Source: Antedon mediterranea (taxonomy: Eukaryota; Echinodermata; Crinoidea; Comatulida; Antedonidae). Taken from it: a stretch of 64,000 bases of DNA. The stretch is from positions 20,060,101-20,124,100 of the forward strand of contig NC_092677.1 of assembly GCF_964355755.1 (NCBI RefSeq), written 5' to 3'. The notes beneath the pieces were generated by a model. It did not search any database. It was not told the DNA's origin and saw only the letters and a list, made by a program, of their open reading frames with translations. The translations under genes and the position numbers were made by a program. Positions within the stretch are counted from its first letter, which is position 1, and each line of letters starts with the position of its first letter. Below, piece after piece: positions 12,347-24,660 of the stretch.

Positions 12347-13314
12347 GCGATTTTTTTTTTCGTACATAAGTTGGGGACCCCCTCATGAAACGTCACAAAA
12401 TAAACATGAATAATTCATCAGTTAAATTTTCTTGTTCCGTGTGCACCCAAGCGTATAGCAACAAGAAGTGAGCACACAAGTGCGGTACGATTCTAGGCCT
12501 ATCTCCGCTGTTGTTGCGGCGTGCGATTTCATAGAAGATAGCGGCGTTTTGTGTGGATTGTCGAAATAATCAGCCTTTAGTTTATGGTGTTTTTAATATA
12601 ATTTATTACTAAAGAATTACGTGTTAAAATTATAGTTTCTATTAATACTATTAGGCCTAATTATTAGTCTCTAAACCCATGTGTGTCTATTCTAGTAGTA
12701 GCTGTGTGGGGGTGTGTGTGACGCGTGTGTGTTAGGTATGACCAAAGATAGTTATCTTTGGTATGACACAATCCGAGTAATAAGTCAGCAAAATTAAACA
12801 ATAAACATTACACAAAAATACATTTTTTATTCTCGTGGGTCAAATCTTCCCATCTCATGTGTTCATATACGGGCATTTTTAAAGTTCCTTTGAGTACATG
12901 CATATTGTTTGATAATAAAATAGCAGAATTAAAAAAATACAGTACACAAATTATATACACATTCTTTATTCTTGTGGCTCTCAGCTTTCTTTGGGCTATG
13001 TCCAATGAATTACTACTTAGTTTAATCATGGAGGTATAAAAATATACCTCCATGGTTTAATGTCTTGCCTAGCTGTCGATTAGCCTCGACTCGACACATT
13101 TTGTGTGAAGAAGAGTGCGCGAAGGCAATCACGTGAATTGACTTATAATCCTAGGCCTACTGTAGAAAGTATCGTATCGCAGTTGTGTAATCACTTCTTG
13201 TTGCTATACGCTTGGGTGCACACGGAACAACAAATTTAACTGATGAATTATTCATGTTTATTTTGTGACGTTTCATGAGGGGGTCCCCAACTTATGTACG
13301 AAAAAAAAAATCGC
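12347..13314. mobile_element. Snapback MITE S2, inverted relative to S1
   Basis: Same family and boundaries as S1, in opposite orientation, separated from it by only a 22-bp GC-rich spacer (12325-12346, two cccggacgcg words). The unique middle segment (ctagctgtcgattagcctcgactcgac at 13069-13095) is the reverse complement of that in S1 near 11660-11690. A small ccaaagata/tatctttgg hairpin lies at 12741-12762. Confidence 0.75.
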
Positions 13315-13369
13315 GCCCCGCCAGGTCCCCTTTTAATGACACCCCTAGGTGGTCGGAAAGGATGCTAGT

Positions 13370-13527
13370 CAAGTGGCCCCTTACAAAGTCGCCCCACCAC
13401 AAAGTCGCCCCATCGCAAAGTCGCCCCTACACAGTCGCCCCATCGCAAAGTCGCCCAATCGCAAAGTCGCCCCAACGCAAAGTCGCCCCAACACGAAGTC
13501 GCCCTATCGCAAAGTCGCCCCAAACGT
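13370..13527 (+). repeat. Left terminal array of TU-A, 16-bp unit
   Basis: About nine copies of aaagtcgccccatcgc, with substitutions mainly in the last five bases and one 2-base deletion. The proline/serine/arginine-rich ORFs read through it in two frames are artefacts of the repeat. Confidence 0.9.
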
Positions 13528-14489
13528 TAAAATAGTTCGTAAAATGTCGTCACAATGACACACAAAATAACACGGAACGTGTAAGCATAAAAGGGGAAGC
13601 CCCGCCATGTAGTCTCATGAATATTTATTATTATTATATTAACAATTGATTTTTTTTTACAGATTTATGAGAAAGATATGTGCCTTAAAAAATGACAATT
13701 TGTAAAAATAGTTTAAGATTATAGTATTATTCGGCCATAATGTCATTTAACAGTACATACTTATTTAAACGTGAAATATATTTTATAGGGAACGTAGGCT
13801 ACGTCTGTGTCTTTATTTTATTACAACAAATTACGTAAAACAATTTATTTATAAACATTCAGTTTACTATTAGTATTAATATATTACACTGAACATTTGA
13901 TTAAGCCTGGAAATGCAATCCCATCATTATCCATTATAAATTGCATCATATCACCACTATATGTCGTAAATGATGACGTCCGTGTACGTATTATTCCGTG
14001 CCTCTTCACTGTCTTGTTTAATTTAAAACACCCGATATGAGGATATTTATTAGGTATGATAATTAGAAGTCTATAACCAAAAGGGTTGAAAGGAATTTTT
14101 TCAGTAAAATGATCATTGTGCTGTTGATTAAAAGGCGACTCACAATCTGAAACCAATCTGTTTCCTCACAGCTGCTACGTTTTTCTGCTGACCGTCGGGG
14201 ATTCCCCTTTTTAAAAGACACGCACACGTACGATACTACCGTACGATGGTTTTCCATGGTCAAAATGTAGAGTTTTAATTTTACTAAAATACCTGCATGT
14301 AAAACGATCATATCGGCGATGAAATCCTTTTTTTTAGTATTTTTTATTTCTTCATTTTGAAAAGTCATAATAAAATTAAATAATAATATGATAATAATAT
14401 AACTTGTCAATAAATGCAAAATGATCAATAGCCTAATTAAACACTCATTGTCTACAACGCTGTTTGTTTTAACTAATCTAGGCCTATAC
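13528..14489 (-). pseudogene. TU-A interior with a decayed coding-like module
   Basis: On the minus strand, two overlapping frames (14491-14063 and 14156-13884) contain MENHRTVV...FKKGNPRRSAEKRSSCEET and then CESPFNQQHNDHFT. Nucleotide blocks covering both parts recur in TU-C (+ strand, about 48890-49110), and the first part recurs in TU-B (- strand, about 42010-41880). The sharing across independent copies suggests a piece of the element's own, once coding, interior rather than host DNA. The product is not recognised. Frames are broken and no catalytic motif is visible. Confidence 0.45.
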
Positions 14490-14990
14490 AATTCAATTCA
14501 ATACAACTTTTATTTCAGACAATTGTCCATATGGTATAGGCCTAATACATTGCAAAGAAAAACAAAGATGGAGAGAGGATCAAAACTTTTATCTATTGGT
14601 ATATTATGCCTCTCTCCATTTGTAGTACATGTTTGAATCCGTCAAAAATAAAAATATACAAATTAACATTCTGTTTTCGCTTTTCATTATTCTTGTAAGA
14701 AATCGGTAAGTCGAAATCCTCAAATATTCATAAAATGTTGGAATATTGTTTTCCACAAACAAATTCCTCGCACTAATAAATCTGGGTTGTCCCAACAACC
14801 TCCGGAAAGCATCATTATAACAAACTTTAAGTCGGTTGATATCTTTAAAAAAATTATTAGACCATAAAGGAGAACAGTAGGCCTACATGTTAATACAATA
14901 TGATCTGAACAAAAAACATTTGATTGATTTGGAGCAGTAATACGAAGGCCTACTACACATTTATACATTTATTAATGACACACATCGAGC
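14490..14990 (-). pseudogene. LINE-G, 3' fragment (RT C-terminus)
   Basis: Minus-strand pieces read YCSPLWSNNFFKDINRLKV, FRRLLGQPRFISARNLFVE and FYEYLRISTYRFLTRI, typical of the C-terminal domain of CR1/jockey-type LINEs. The 3' end lies at 14490-14515 with a TTGAA-type tail (attcaattcaata on +). An in-frame stop and at least one frameshift are present. Only about 500 bp remain after 5' truncation. Confidence 0.65.
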
Positions 14991-15543
14991 CTACGAAAGC
15001 AAGAAACCATCTGTATTACTATTAGGAAATTCGCACTTTACCAAAAGCAGATGTAAGCATTACACACGCATACACTAATGACCAAATTGGAAATGCAGTC
15101 GATGAAATCCACGAAACACTTGACTGTATAGAATCCACGAAATAACTAACTCTGTAAAGGAATCAGCTCCAGAAAAGTGCGCAGAAACGCTATACAACAC
15201 AGTCAGTGAGTATGCCACAAAACATCCAGACACTAAATGTTTGATATCACTTGGATTACCACGAGCAGGCCCACTAAATTTCAGAGTTGAAATAGCAAAC
15301 TCATGTATAAAGCACAAGATACAAAATACCAAACCTAACATTCTGCGACAATAGCAACTTCTTACGAAACGGCGAGCTGGTCGACACACTTCTAGCACCT
15401 GATGGATACCATCTATCAGATGGAGGCACCAGCCTATTGGCCAGTAACGTCAGATACAAAGTTGAAAACGTTCTAGGTCTATCTCGCAGAAAAGCTAACA
15501 CAGGAAGAGGTAGACCACGTTACCACAAATTTCAACAATTGTA
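14991..15543 (+). pseudogene. LINE-A ORF1 fragment with SGNH/GDSL esterase-like domain
   Basis: Read across two frameshifts, this gives GNSH near 15028 (block I serine), AYTNDQIGNAVDEIHETLD, SVKESAPEKCAETLY, ISLGLPRAGPLNFRVE, FCDNSNFLRNGELVDTLL and DGYHLSDGGTSLLA, ending at the TAA at 15541-15543. Ser in GNSH and the Asp/His pair in DGYHLS are the expected SGNH-hydrolase catalytic residues. CR1-clade LINEs are known to carry an esterase in ORF1. It precedes ORF2 by 130 bp, as expected for one element. The frameshifts (near 15140 and 15340) inactivate it. Confidence 0.7.
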
Positions 15544-15673
15544 AGGTAACACAAATTCAGAAAGTTATTGTAACTGAAATTAAGCAGTAGACATAAGCAT
15601 AGTATTATAAATTATATTAATTAAAATAGTTTTTTATAGACAAATACAATCAATAAACATACACAATCAAAGC

Positions 15674-16778
15674 ATGGATAACAATAAAAATAACGGTGAT
15701 GAAAACGAAATATCAAATCCAATGGATATACTATTTAATCCAATATCTATTGATAATGGTAATAATGACCATGACGAATTCATTGAATATAGTCTCAGAA
15801 ACAAGCTAACTGCTATTGAGACATGTTCTTATATGAGTCCATATGAATTGAATGAATCTGTGAAGAAATTAAAAAATATTGGCTACTCATTTCTTCACTA
15901 TAATATTCGAAGTATCAATAAACACATTGATGAACTAACTACATACCTAAACTTAATCAACCACCCCTTTACAGTTATTGGTATATCGGAAACATGGTTA
16001 AACAATACATCGTGCAAACCATATTTGTCAAAGGCATTTGATTTTATTGACCACAGTATATTACTGAACAAGCTATTCCACTATGGTATAAGAGGTGTTA
16101 CACTAAAATGGTTCAGTAACTATTTAAAATCACGAAAGCAATATGTTTTTATAAATGGTACTTCATCTAATATTAAGGAGACTAGTATTGGTGTTCCACA
16201 AGGGTCCGTTTGGGGACCTTTGTTGTTTCTTGTATATGTAAACGATATATGTAACTCAAGTACACAAATTGAATTAATTAGCTTTGCCGATGATACAACA
16301 GGATTCAAGTGTGGAAATAACCTGAACGCATTGGCAAACACGATGAATGTGGAACAAGATAGAATTAATATGTGGTTCAAAGCTAATAAACTTTTATTAA
16401 ACACCAGCAAAACAAATTACGTAATCTTTAAAACTACCCAAAGGCGTATTATTACAACCAACATTGAATTGAAAATGAATAACATTACTTTAGAACAACA
16501 AAAAAATGTAACATTTCTTGGGGTTGTATTAATAAATGAGTACCTTTGCTGGAAAAATCATACAAGGCCTATTAGCAAAAAAACCGCTAGGTCTATTGGA
16601 ATATTGATAAAAACTAGACATTTTTTTCCTAATTATATTTTAACAAATTTGTATAATACATTAATTCTACCGCACCTTCAGTATGGAAACATTATTTGGG
16701 GCAGTACATATGATAGTACACTAGAATCCCTTCTTAAACTCCAGAAAAAGGCTGCTAGAATTATTTTATTTAAAAAGC
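15674..16778 (+). pseudogene. LINE-A ORF2, internally deleted endonuclease-RT fusion, split by Gmr1-1
   Basis: An ATG at 15674 opens a frame of 387 codons. Residues about 70-115 are the start of an APE endonuclease (FLHYNIRSINKHIDEL, IGISETWLNN). At about residue 118 it jumps straight into the RT palm (LSKAFDFIDHSILLNKL), so most of the endonuclease and the RT fingers are deleted without breaking the frame. GVPQGSVWGPLLF and the catalytic FADD follow. The frame is cut at 16778, where the Gmr1-1 LTR begins after ARIILFKK; the remaining C-terminus resumes at 30936. It was therefore already an internally deleted copy and cannot retrotranspose by itself. Confidence 0.8.
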
Positions 16779-17064
16779 TGTCACACAGCCGCAATTACGG
16801 CTCTTTCGGACATGTAATATCTTGTAACCACCGGTAAACAACGGTAAATAGCCACAACTGTACACATATAAATGCAAAAAGTAAATTTAATAATAATCTT
16901 TGACAAACAATTCTTCCTTTATAATCCAAACCCCCCAAAAAAACCCACAAAAAAAAACCCAACCAATTCTCAAATAATGCTACAGTATCCCTATTCCCCA
17001 CACAATTTATACACTTTCCCAAATTCCCAATCCTTCCAGACAAAATATCAACAATCTTCTTATT

Positions 17065-17227
17065 ATTATTATTATTATTATTAGTGTTATTATTACTTGT
17101 ATAGCGCACATTTATACAACATTTAATTATAATCAGCGGCGCTTCACATCAATTAGTATCGTAACATTCTTTGAAATATAGTGCTTTTAAATGTTTTTTA
17201 AACTGATTATAGTCAAGTGCTTAAGAT
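17065..17227 (-). mobile_element. Short SINE-like retroposon in the Gmr1-1 LTR
   Basis: A 163-bp insert absent from the other LTR, flanked by ttcttatt on both sides (17057-17064, 17228-17235). It has an (ATT)n tract at the left, consistent with a minus-strand simple-repeat 3' tail, and tgtatagcgcac / agcggcgcttcaca words in its body. No pol III box was recognised. Confidence 0.65.
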
Positions 17228-18523
17228 TTCTTATTGTCAAATAAATCCCAGAACCCCCCTTCCAAATACAATAATATCACAAGATGAATAATTAAACAAT
17301 AATAAATGTCCACAATATCGTTCCTTCTTTTCTCCTACGCCGACACAAAAACGAATTCGAAAGATAAAAGTTAAAACGATTCTGCAACTAACCAACTCCC
17401 ACGCCTCTGCTCCCGTTCTGCTTGTATTCCCAATTATAATTCTTCTCAAACTGCAACTATTTTCTGACATATAAATAAATGAAATATAAAGTTAAAATGT
17501 TTCCTGATGTCCTTCTGCACTGCAATCCGCTCCCCGATAAATTATTCCTTTCTCCTTTTCCACGTAACATAATATCAGTATCAATAAAGTCAGTCTTCGA
17601 TACTTTCAACAATTCTTTAAAAGCAATTAATTCTGCTATTTCCAACAGTTATTATTCGATTTATTAACTTCCTGTATATCACTTTATTTCATTTCTGCTC
17701 CAGCTCTATATCACCATAATTATTTCCAACTCACAATTTATTAACTTCATGTATATCACCTTATTTCATTTCTGCTTCAGCTCTATATCACCATAATTAT
17801 TTCCAACTCACAATTTACTAACTTCATGTATATCACCTTATTTCCTTTCCGCTTCAGCTCTATATCACCATAATTCTTTCCAACCCACAATTTATTAACT
17901 TCATATATATCACTTTACTTCCTTTCTGCTTCAACATAACATAACCCTCCTTCTCTGTCTCCTCTCAATTTCCATCTCCCTCTCAACCTTCCCTCAATTG
18001 CACACATACCACCACCTTATCCTTCTCAACCAATCAGCAACTCACACACCAACTCAACTCTTACACCTCTCCTCCAATCAGCAACCTCCACACACTCCTT
18101 CTCTGCACACAAACATTCTGCTCCACTGGCTTCAAACAATAGTTTTTTTTCTCTTTTGTGGCGCAAACACCACTTTTATTCACATTCATATTATCTCATA
18201 TTACATAAAATCGTATTATTTAACTTGTAACATTTTTACATATATGAATTCTGTATTACTCCTTTTTTCATTAATTTTCTTATATTTTGTTATACACTTG
18301 ACAGGATCATCATTATCATCTATCCCGTTTTAAAATAGTTCACACATTTTCATTTGTTTGTTTTCATTTTACAACCCGGATTATACAATATATTTATATA
18401 CATGATAAAAAAAAACAATAATAGCTCAGTACCACCAGTAACCCGTATCACTGTAATTCTTTTTCGGTTAATCGTATCAAATTAGAAATTATTTCTTAAA
18501 GCTACCCATTTTTCTATACTTGT

Positions 18524-19905
18524 TTATTTATTGTTATATGTTTCACATTCAATGTTATATAACATATTGCTTTTAAATGAATTCCATAAAGATTTACCCA
18601 CTGGCTTATTTAGTGCAGATAACATTTTTATTCTATAAATAGTAAATGCTGCAAAAGTGTAAATATAATCTATTAGCTTATCTCCCGTTCCTAGTATTAA
18701 TTGTTTAAATGATATATTATTGTGATTTAAACTTACAAAGATACTAAGCATTTTCCTCCAATATTTCTGAATAAATCTACAACTAAAAAACAAATGATTT
18801 TCATTTTCAATTTCTCCACATTTGTCACACGTTTGTGTTTCCTTAACTTTCCACTGATACAGCCGTTTGTTGGTAGGCAGTATTCTATGTAACATCTTAT
18901 AATTGAATTGTGCTAGTTTCTTATCTTTCATTTTACATACTTTCCGTAACCAAGAAGTTTTCCAATCAATGTTGTTATCATTGAAGTACTCTTCCCATTT
19001 TAGTTGTGACATTGGAATAATGAAATATTCTTTCACAAACCATGAGTATATTAGTTTGGTAGTATTAATCTCATACTTGGTCCCAACTAATTCATCATTA
19101 TCATCACAATTGAAAATATCTACCTCCTTAATAATACGTTTCCATTGAATTGGTATTGCCTTAATAATGCACAAATACTCATTTAACCAGTTTGTTTTAC
19201 ATTGTAGTTTCACAAGTATTTCGTTTGATGTTAAAAAAGTGTTCTTATTAACAATGTCTTTAATACTGATAATGCCACTGTCAATCCAATGCTTGTAGAA
19301 AAGCGATTTTTTTTAGTTTAACGTAGTGGTTTCCCCCACAGTTGCTCATTCATTATATCGTTATAAGTTTCAGGTTTTTTTTTAGAGATTCTGTTATAAT
19401 TTATGTAGGCTTTTATCATATTTTTGTAAAACAGTGGAATTTTATCAGAATTAACATCAATAATGTTATAACATGACATATTAAGTAAAACATTAACATC
19501 ACATATTTTTTTAATATAATACATTGGAATATTTTTCCATTTAGCACCATCATCATTCATAATTCTTTTTAACCAGCCACACATGAGTGCGTTAACATGA
19601 AGAGTAAAATCAGGCATTTTAATGCCTCCCATCTCAACATCACCAATTAGAGTTTTTCTTTTTATCTTTTCCCTTTTATTGTTCCAAATAAAATTATATA
19701 TTAGATTTGTAACTTGTGTATATACATATTTTGGAACATCAGTGATATTTGCAGCATATGTTAATTTAGATAGTGCAAGACTTTTCAGGATTATTATTCT
19801 ACCAAAAATTGAGAGATTTCTAGCATTCCATTGTTTTAAAGTCTTTTCTAGCTCTATTAATTTAACATCCCAGTTTTTTCTGGTACATTCTTCTGTATTA
19901 TACAT
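18524..19905 (-). pseudogene. L1-like LINE ORF2, C-terminal part, frameshifted
   Basis: Two frames (19905-19318 and 19213-18524) carry the post-RT region: LKQWNARNLSIFGRIIILK, KLTYAANITDVPK, FIWNNKREKIKRK, then CDKCGEIENENHLFFSC near 18815, the Cys-x2-Cys...His-x4-Cys knuckle found at the C-terminus of L1-clade ORF2 proteins. The frame is broken near 19910 and again near 19320. The TAA at 18524-18526 ends it, and about 380 bp of 3' UTR follow to 18146. Confidence 0.75.
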
Positions 19906-21235
19906 ATATGCCTAAAATTTTGATCGGGTGTTTTACCCAATTTAATTCTAAAGGTCTATCTATTCTGTTCTTCCATTTACCAATCCAAAAAGCATTGGTT
20001 TTTTTTTTATTTAGTGCCATTCCAGATACTTCACAAAAACGTTCAATTACACTGACTGCTGACTTAATACTTTTGTCATTACCAACATACAAAACAGTAT
20101 CATCGGCTAATTGGCTTATTCTAGCTTCTATGTTATTTTAATTATTTGGAAGTTTAATACCCTTATAGTCATCTTTGTTTCTTATTCTAGATGCCATTAC
20201 TTCAACCACTAAAATGAATAACAGAGCAGATAGAGGACAACCTTGTCTAATACCTCTTTCCATTTTAAAATTGTTTGAAACCCAACCATTGTTAACTGTG
20301 ACACATTCAACGTTATTGTATAATACTTTTACCCAGTTACAAAAGAACATTCCAAAGTTAAACTTTTCTAGAACATTGAACATAAAATCTCTACTAATAG
20401 AGTCAAAAGCCTTCTTAAAATCTACGGTAATTATTTCCCCTTCGATATCATTACACTCTGTATAATAAAGCAGGTCTTCTATTAACCGAATGTTTTCACC
20501 AGCGAAACGGACTTTTATATAACCTTTTTGGTCTGAACTTACTATTGATTTAATAACTATTTTAAGTCTGTTACTTAATACATGTGCAAACATTTTGTAA
20601 TCGGTGTTTAAGAGGGTAATGGAACGCCAATTATTCAAATTTTTTCTTTCTCCATCCTTGAACAAAAGGGTGATTACACCTCGTTTTTGCGAAAAGGATA
20701 ATTCTTGAGAATTATAACTTTCATTTAACGCATCGCAAATTAAATGTTTAATATTATTCCAAAAGAACACATAAAATTCAACACTTAGACCATCCGATCC
20801 AGATGTTTTATTTTTTTCCATCATTGAAATGGCCTTTTTACATTCATCAATAGTGACGTAACCTTCACAATTTTCTTTTTCTATTTCTGAAAGCTTGTTT
20901 ATAATAGAATTACAAAGGTATTTATTAATTTTTCCAGGGTTTATAACATTTTTTGCGTATAAACCTTCGAAATGTTGTATTTGTTCCTTTAAAATATCAA
21001 TTGGGCTCGTTGCTAAGCTCCCATCTTTAGTAATTAAACTTTTTATGTGTTTCTTTTTACTTTTGGATCTTTCTAACCCAAGAAAGTATTTTGTATTCCG
21101 CTCGCCTTCCTCTATCCATTTTACTCTGGACCTAATTTGCGCGCCTTTTGCTTCTATATTATAAATGTTTTCAAGCTCTATTTTTTTGTTTTCAATTTTA
21201 TTTTCAATGTTTATATCACAATTTTGAGTATTCAT
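19898..21235 (-). pseudogene. L1-like LINE ORF2, reverse transcriptase part with one in-frame stop
   Basis: The frame 21235-20138 (365 aa) contains WIEEGERNTKYFLGLE, KTSGSDGLSVEFY, WRSITLLNTDYK, VDFKKAFDSISR and GIRQGCPLSALLFIL. A TAA at 20138-20140 interrupts it just before the catalytic LADDTVLYVG block, which is read in the same frame down to 19898. These motifs, and a KGCPLS-type rather than VPQGS-type box, place it in the L1/Tx1 group. The single stop and later frameshifts make it non-functional. Confidence 0.8.
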
Positions 21236-21273
21236 AATTGTTTCATTTAAGTTTTTTATTTGTTTTTGTAATT

Positions 21274-23729
21274 GGTTATCCGCTCTTGGCGGATAATTGG
21301 TTATCCGCTCTTGGCGGATAACCTCTTGTTATTGTCAGGATCTTTTTTTTTTTTTTTTTTGGTTATCCGCTCTTGGCGGATAACCTCTTGTTATTGTCAG
21401 GATCTTTTTTTTTTTTTTTTTTTTCTATGTTATTCTTCTTTCTTTCCCAAAATTTTGTGTCACGTGTATCTCAAATTCTGATCAACATTACATCGTATAA
21501 CTTTGTCAGAAGATTTACCTCTATGTGTAGAAGTGCAGGACAGCTCGTTTTTTTACTTTAGAGTCGCGCAGCGTAAGCTACGCGCGATTTTATGAATTTG
21601 GCGTATTTAACATAGACTAAAAAGCAAAAGTCATTTTGTAATGACACTTGGTGAACATTTAAGTCATATCAAGGGCAAACTTTCTATGGATTAAAAATGG
21701 CATGTTTGACATAAAGTTACGCGCGCACGCGCGTTTAAAATTTCAAATTGCGAAAAATTCATTTCTAATCAACTTTCTACGCGTTTCAGGTCATTTTGAG
21801 CATTTCAAAAATTCCCACGCGTGCGCATATTTTTTACGCGCGCGTGCGCACGTAGCGCAAAAACATCTTTTTTTTTGCTTGATTTTTGTTTTTTCAGCCT
21901 TTTCTAGTACATTTACCAATTTTCAATCAATTTCGACTTAAAATCACGTCATACGAGCACGTAGAATTGAACAATTTGCGCGCGTTTTTGATGAAAAAGT
22001 TCAAAAATTTGTGAAAATTATGCCTTTTTTTAAAAAGTCATAGATTCTAAACTCCGAGGTGAAAATATTTAAAATTTCAGATTCTAGAAGTAGATGAGTT
22101 GTTTTTCTCGAATCATGCATTGATATGGCTAACCAGACATTGTGACGTCATCGTATGGCCACCCGAATATAAAATATAGGATTTTTTTCTCTTTCGTCAT
22201 AGCTCGTCAATTTAATAGAGCGCATCTCTACTTATCCTTATTCCATTTAACTCAATTTTTTTATATTGTCTAGATCAATCAATTACCTTTCGCATGATCC
22301 ACCATTTTAAAAATTGTGATGACGTCATCATGTTCAAATGCGTCAATAACTTTGGTCACTTATTTTCACCTATTCTGCACTGTATGTAGTACGTATACAG
22401 TATATAGTGTTATACCGTATATACTTAGACGCGACGCAACATAGAGAGCGCACTAACATTTTTGAATGCCATAATCGTTTTATTTTTTTGCGCGCACTAT
22501 TCTAACGTATGACGTGCACGTGGCTTTTGCACTGCGGATAACCTAACTCGTCCGTAGTGACGAGTTCAAATCTAGTTTTCTATGTTATTCTTCTTTCTTT
22601 CCCAAAATTTTGTGTCACGTGTATCTCAAATTCTGATCAACATTACATCGTATAACTTTGTCAGAAGATTTACCTCTATCTGTAGAAGTGCAGGACAGCT
22701 GGTTTTTTTACTTTAGAGTCGCGCAGCGTAAGCTACGCGCGATTTTATGAATTTCGCGTATTTAACATAGACTAAAAAGCAAAAGTCATTTTGTAATGAC
22801 ACTTAGTGAACATTTAAGTCATATCAAGGGCAAACTTTCTATGGATTAAAAATGGCATGTTTGACATAAAGTTACGCGCGCACGCGCGTTTAAAATTTCA
22901 AATTGCGAAAAATTCATTTCTAATCAACTTTCTACGCGTTTCAGGTCATTTTGAGCATTTCAAAAATTCCCACGCGTGCGCATATTTTTTACGCGCGCGT
23001 GCGCACGTAGCGCAAAAACATCTTTTTTTTGCTTGATTTTTGTTTTTTCAGCCTTTTCTAGTACATTTACCAATTTTCAATCAATTTCGACTTAAAATCA
23101 CGTCATACGAGCACGTAGAATTGAACAGTTTGCGCGCGTTTTTGAAGAAAAAGTTCAAAAATTCGTCAAAATTATGCCTTTTTTAAAACAGTCATAGATT
23201 CTAAACTCCGAGGTGAAAATATTTAAAATTTCAGATTCTGGAAGTAGATGAGTTGTTTTTCTCGAATCATGCATTGATATGGCTAACCAGACATTGTGAC
23301 GTCATCGTATGGCCACCCGAATATAAAATATAGGATTTTTTTCTCTTTCGTCATAGCTCGTCAATTTAATAGAGCGCATCTCTACTTATCCTTATTCCAT
23401 TTCACTCAATTTTTTTATATTGTCTAGATCAATCAATTACCTTTCGCATGATCCACCATTTTAAAAATTGTGATGACGTCATCATGTTCAAATGCGTCAA
23501 TAACTTTGGTCACTTATTTTCACCTATTCTGCACTGTATGTAGTACGTATACAGTATATAGTGTTATACCGTATATACTTAGACGCGACGCAACATAGAG
23601 AGCGCACTAACATTTTTCAATGCCATAATCGTTTTATTTTTTTGCGCGCACTATTCTAACGTATGACGTGCACGTGGCTTTTGCACTGCGGATAACCTAA
23701 CTCGTCCGTAGTGACGAGTTCAAATCTAG
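21274..23729. repeat. Tandem duplication of a 1,154-bp repeat with GGTTATCCGC hairpins
   Basis: Copy 1 (about 21421-22575) and copy 2 (about 22576-23729) are nearly identical; both begin ttttctatgttattcttctttc and end gacgagttcaaatctag. Before copy 1 the 25-mer ggttatccgctcttggcgga+taacc (a perfect 10-bp stem) is present, first in a partial form, then twice, each followed by ctcttgttattgtcaggatc and a T-run of 17-20. Each copy ends with gcggataacc, the inverse of the hairpin arm, and then aactcgtccgtagtgacgagtt. The body is related to element R and to 61.4-61.9 kb. No coding capacity. Confidence 0.8.
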
Positions 23730-23754
23730 TTTTTCTTTCTTTTTATTCTGGTTT

Positions 23755-24660
23755 TTATTTTTTTTGTTTTCCGTATGCAATTGAAAATTCTTTTATTTTT
23801 GTTTTTACAAGCTCCCATAACAAACTTGCACTTACAGGTTCTCTATTATTTTTTAGTATTGAAACATCAATTATTTTAATTACTGATTTTGTAAATGTTT
23901 CATCTTTCAGAAAGCTATTGTTGAACATCCATAAACCAGGACCGCGTATTTTTTCATGCAAATCTATTTTAATTGATACCGCCTGGTGATCTGTGAGAAT
24001 AGCTGGACGAATGTCACAGGCTAAAACATCTCCATTTGAAAAGAGATCTTCTGATATTAACCAGTAATCCAGCCTACGGAAAATGTTGTTAAATCTCTTA
24101 CGCCACGTAAATTGTCGCTTATTCATGTTTTTGGATCTCCAAATATCATTTAAATTTAAATATTTCATTAGGTTTTTAATCGTAAAAACAGATTTATCAG
24201 ACCTATTTGCGCTACCTTTTTGGTCAATGTCACTATTCATGATGCAATTCAGATCTCCACCTAGAATGATAGAATTACCCTTCCCTCCATCAAAGTCATT
24301 GTAACGTTTGTGTATGGTCCTAAAGAATGCACTTCTATTTTTGCTTTCATTAGGAGCATAAATATTTATAATGTCCAATTCCTTTTCATTTATCATTAAA
24401 TTGAGAAATATATATCTTCCATCAATATCAGTTAACTTTTTAACAATTTTGCATTCAAGACCTTTTCGTAATAGTATCGACACTCCTCTACTATGTGAAT
24501 TACCTATACTATGGATCGCTTCACCTTCCCAAACAAAGTTTGATTTATTAATAATCTCATTTGTTAGATGGGTTTCCTGAAGCAGACATATATCCGCTTT
24601 TTGATCTTTTACCCATTGGAATAGCTTATGTTGCTTATTTATATTTCTAGCTCCTCTAAC
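23755..24660 (-). pseudogene. L1-like LINE ORF2, AP endonuclease domain
   Basis: The open frame runs from about 24660 (LNVRGARNINKQ, ADICLLQETHL) through the canonical start at 24483 to 23755. It contains the endonuclease blocks LNVRG, LLQETH, NIYAPN, GGDLNC, RRLDYWLIS and LTDHQAVS, with the catalytic Asp/His residues in place (GDLN, TDHQ). It would nick target DNA for priming. It is an N-terminal piece of the same element as the RT at 21235-19898 and stops at 23755, beside the tandem repeat. The element starts almost exactly at the domain's first codons, so upstream ORF1 and 5' UTR are missing. Confidence 0.8.

Noticed and set aside
12808-13053. 81-aa and 60-aa ORFs on opposite strands
   Set aside because: Located in snapback S2; overlapping frames, no homology to known proteins, same pattern broken in S1 and S3.
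13370-13527. Regular short repeats that could suggest a CRISPR array
   Set aside because: The repeats abut with no unique spacers, the period is only 16 bp, and the setting is a eukaryotic transposon end.
13275-13558. Two overlapping Pro/Ser/Arg-rich ORFs (KVAPSQSRP-type repeats)
   Set aside because: They are different frames of the 16-bp terminal array of TU-A; any frame without a stop in the unit stays open. No start context or conserved domain.
15075-15501. Reverse-strand ORFs of 107 and 66 aa
   Set aside because: Shadows of the forward-strand SGNH-type ORF1 of LINE-A, which carries recognisable catalytic motifs.
17479-18333. Small ORFs shared with 30171-30971
   Set aside because: They lie within the two LTRs of Gmr1-1 and have no domain.
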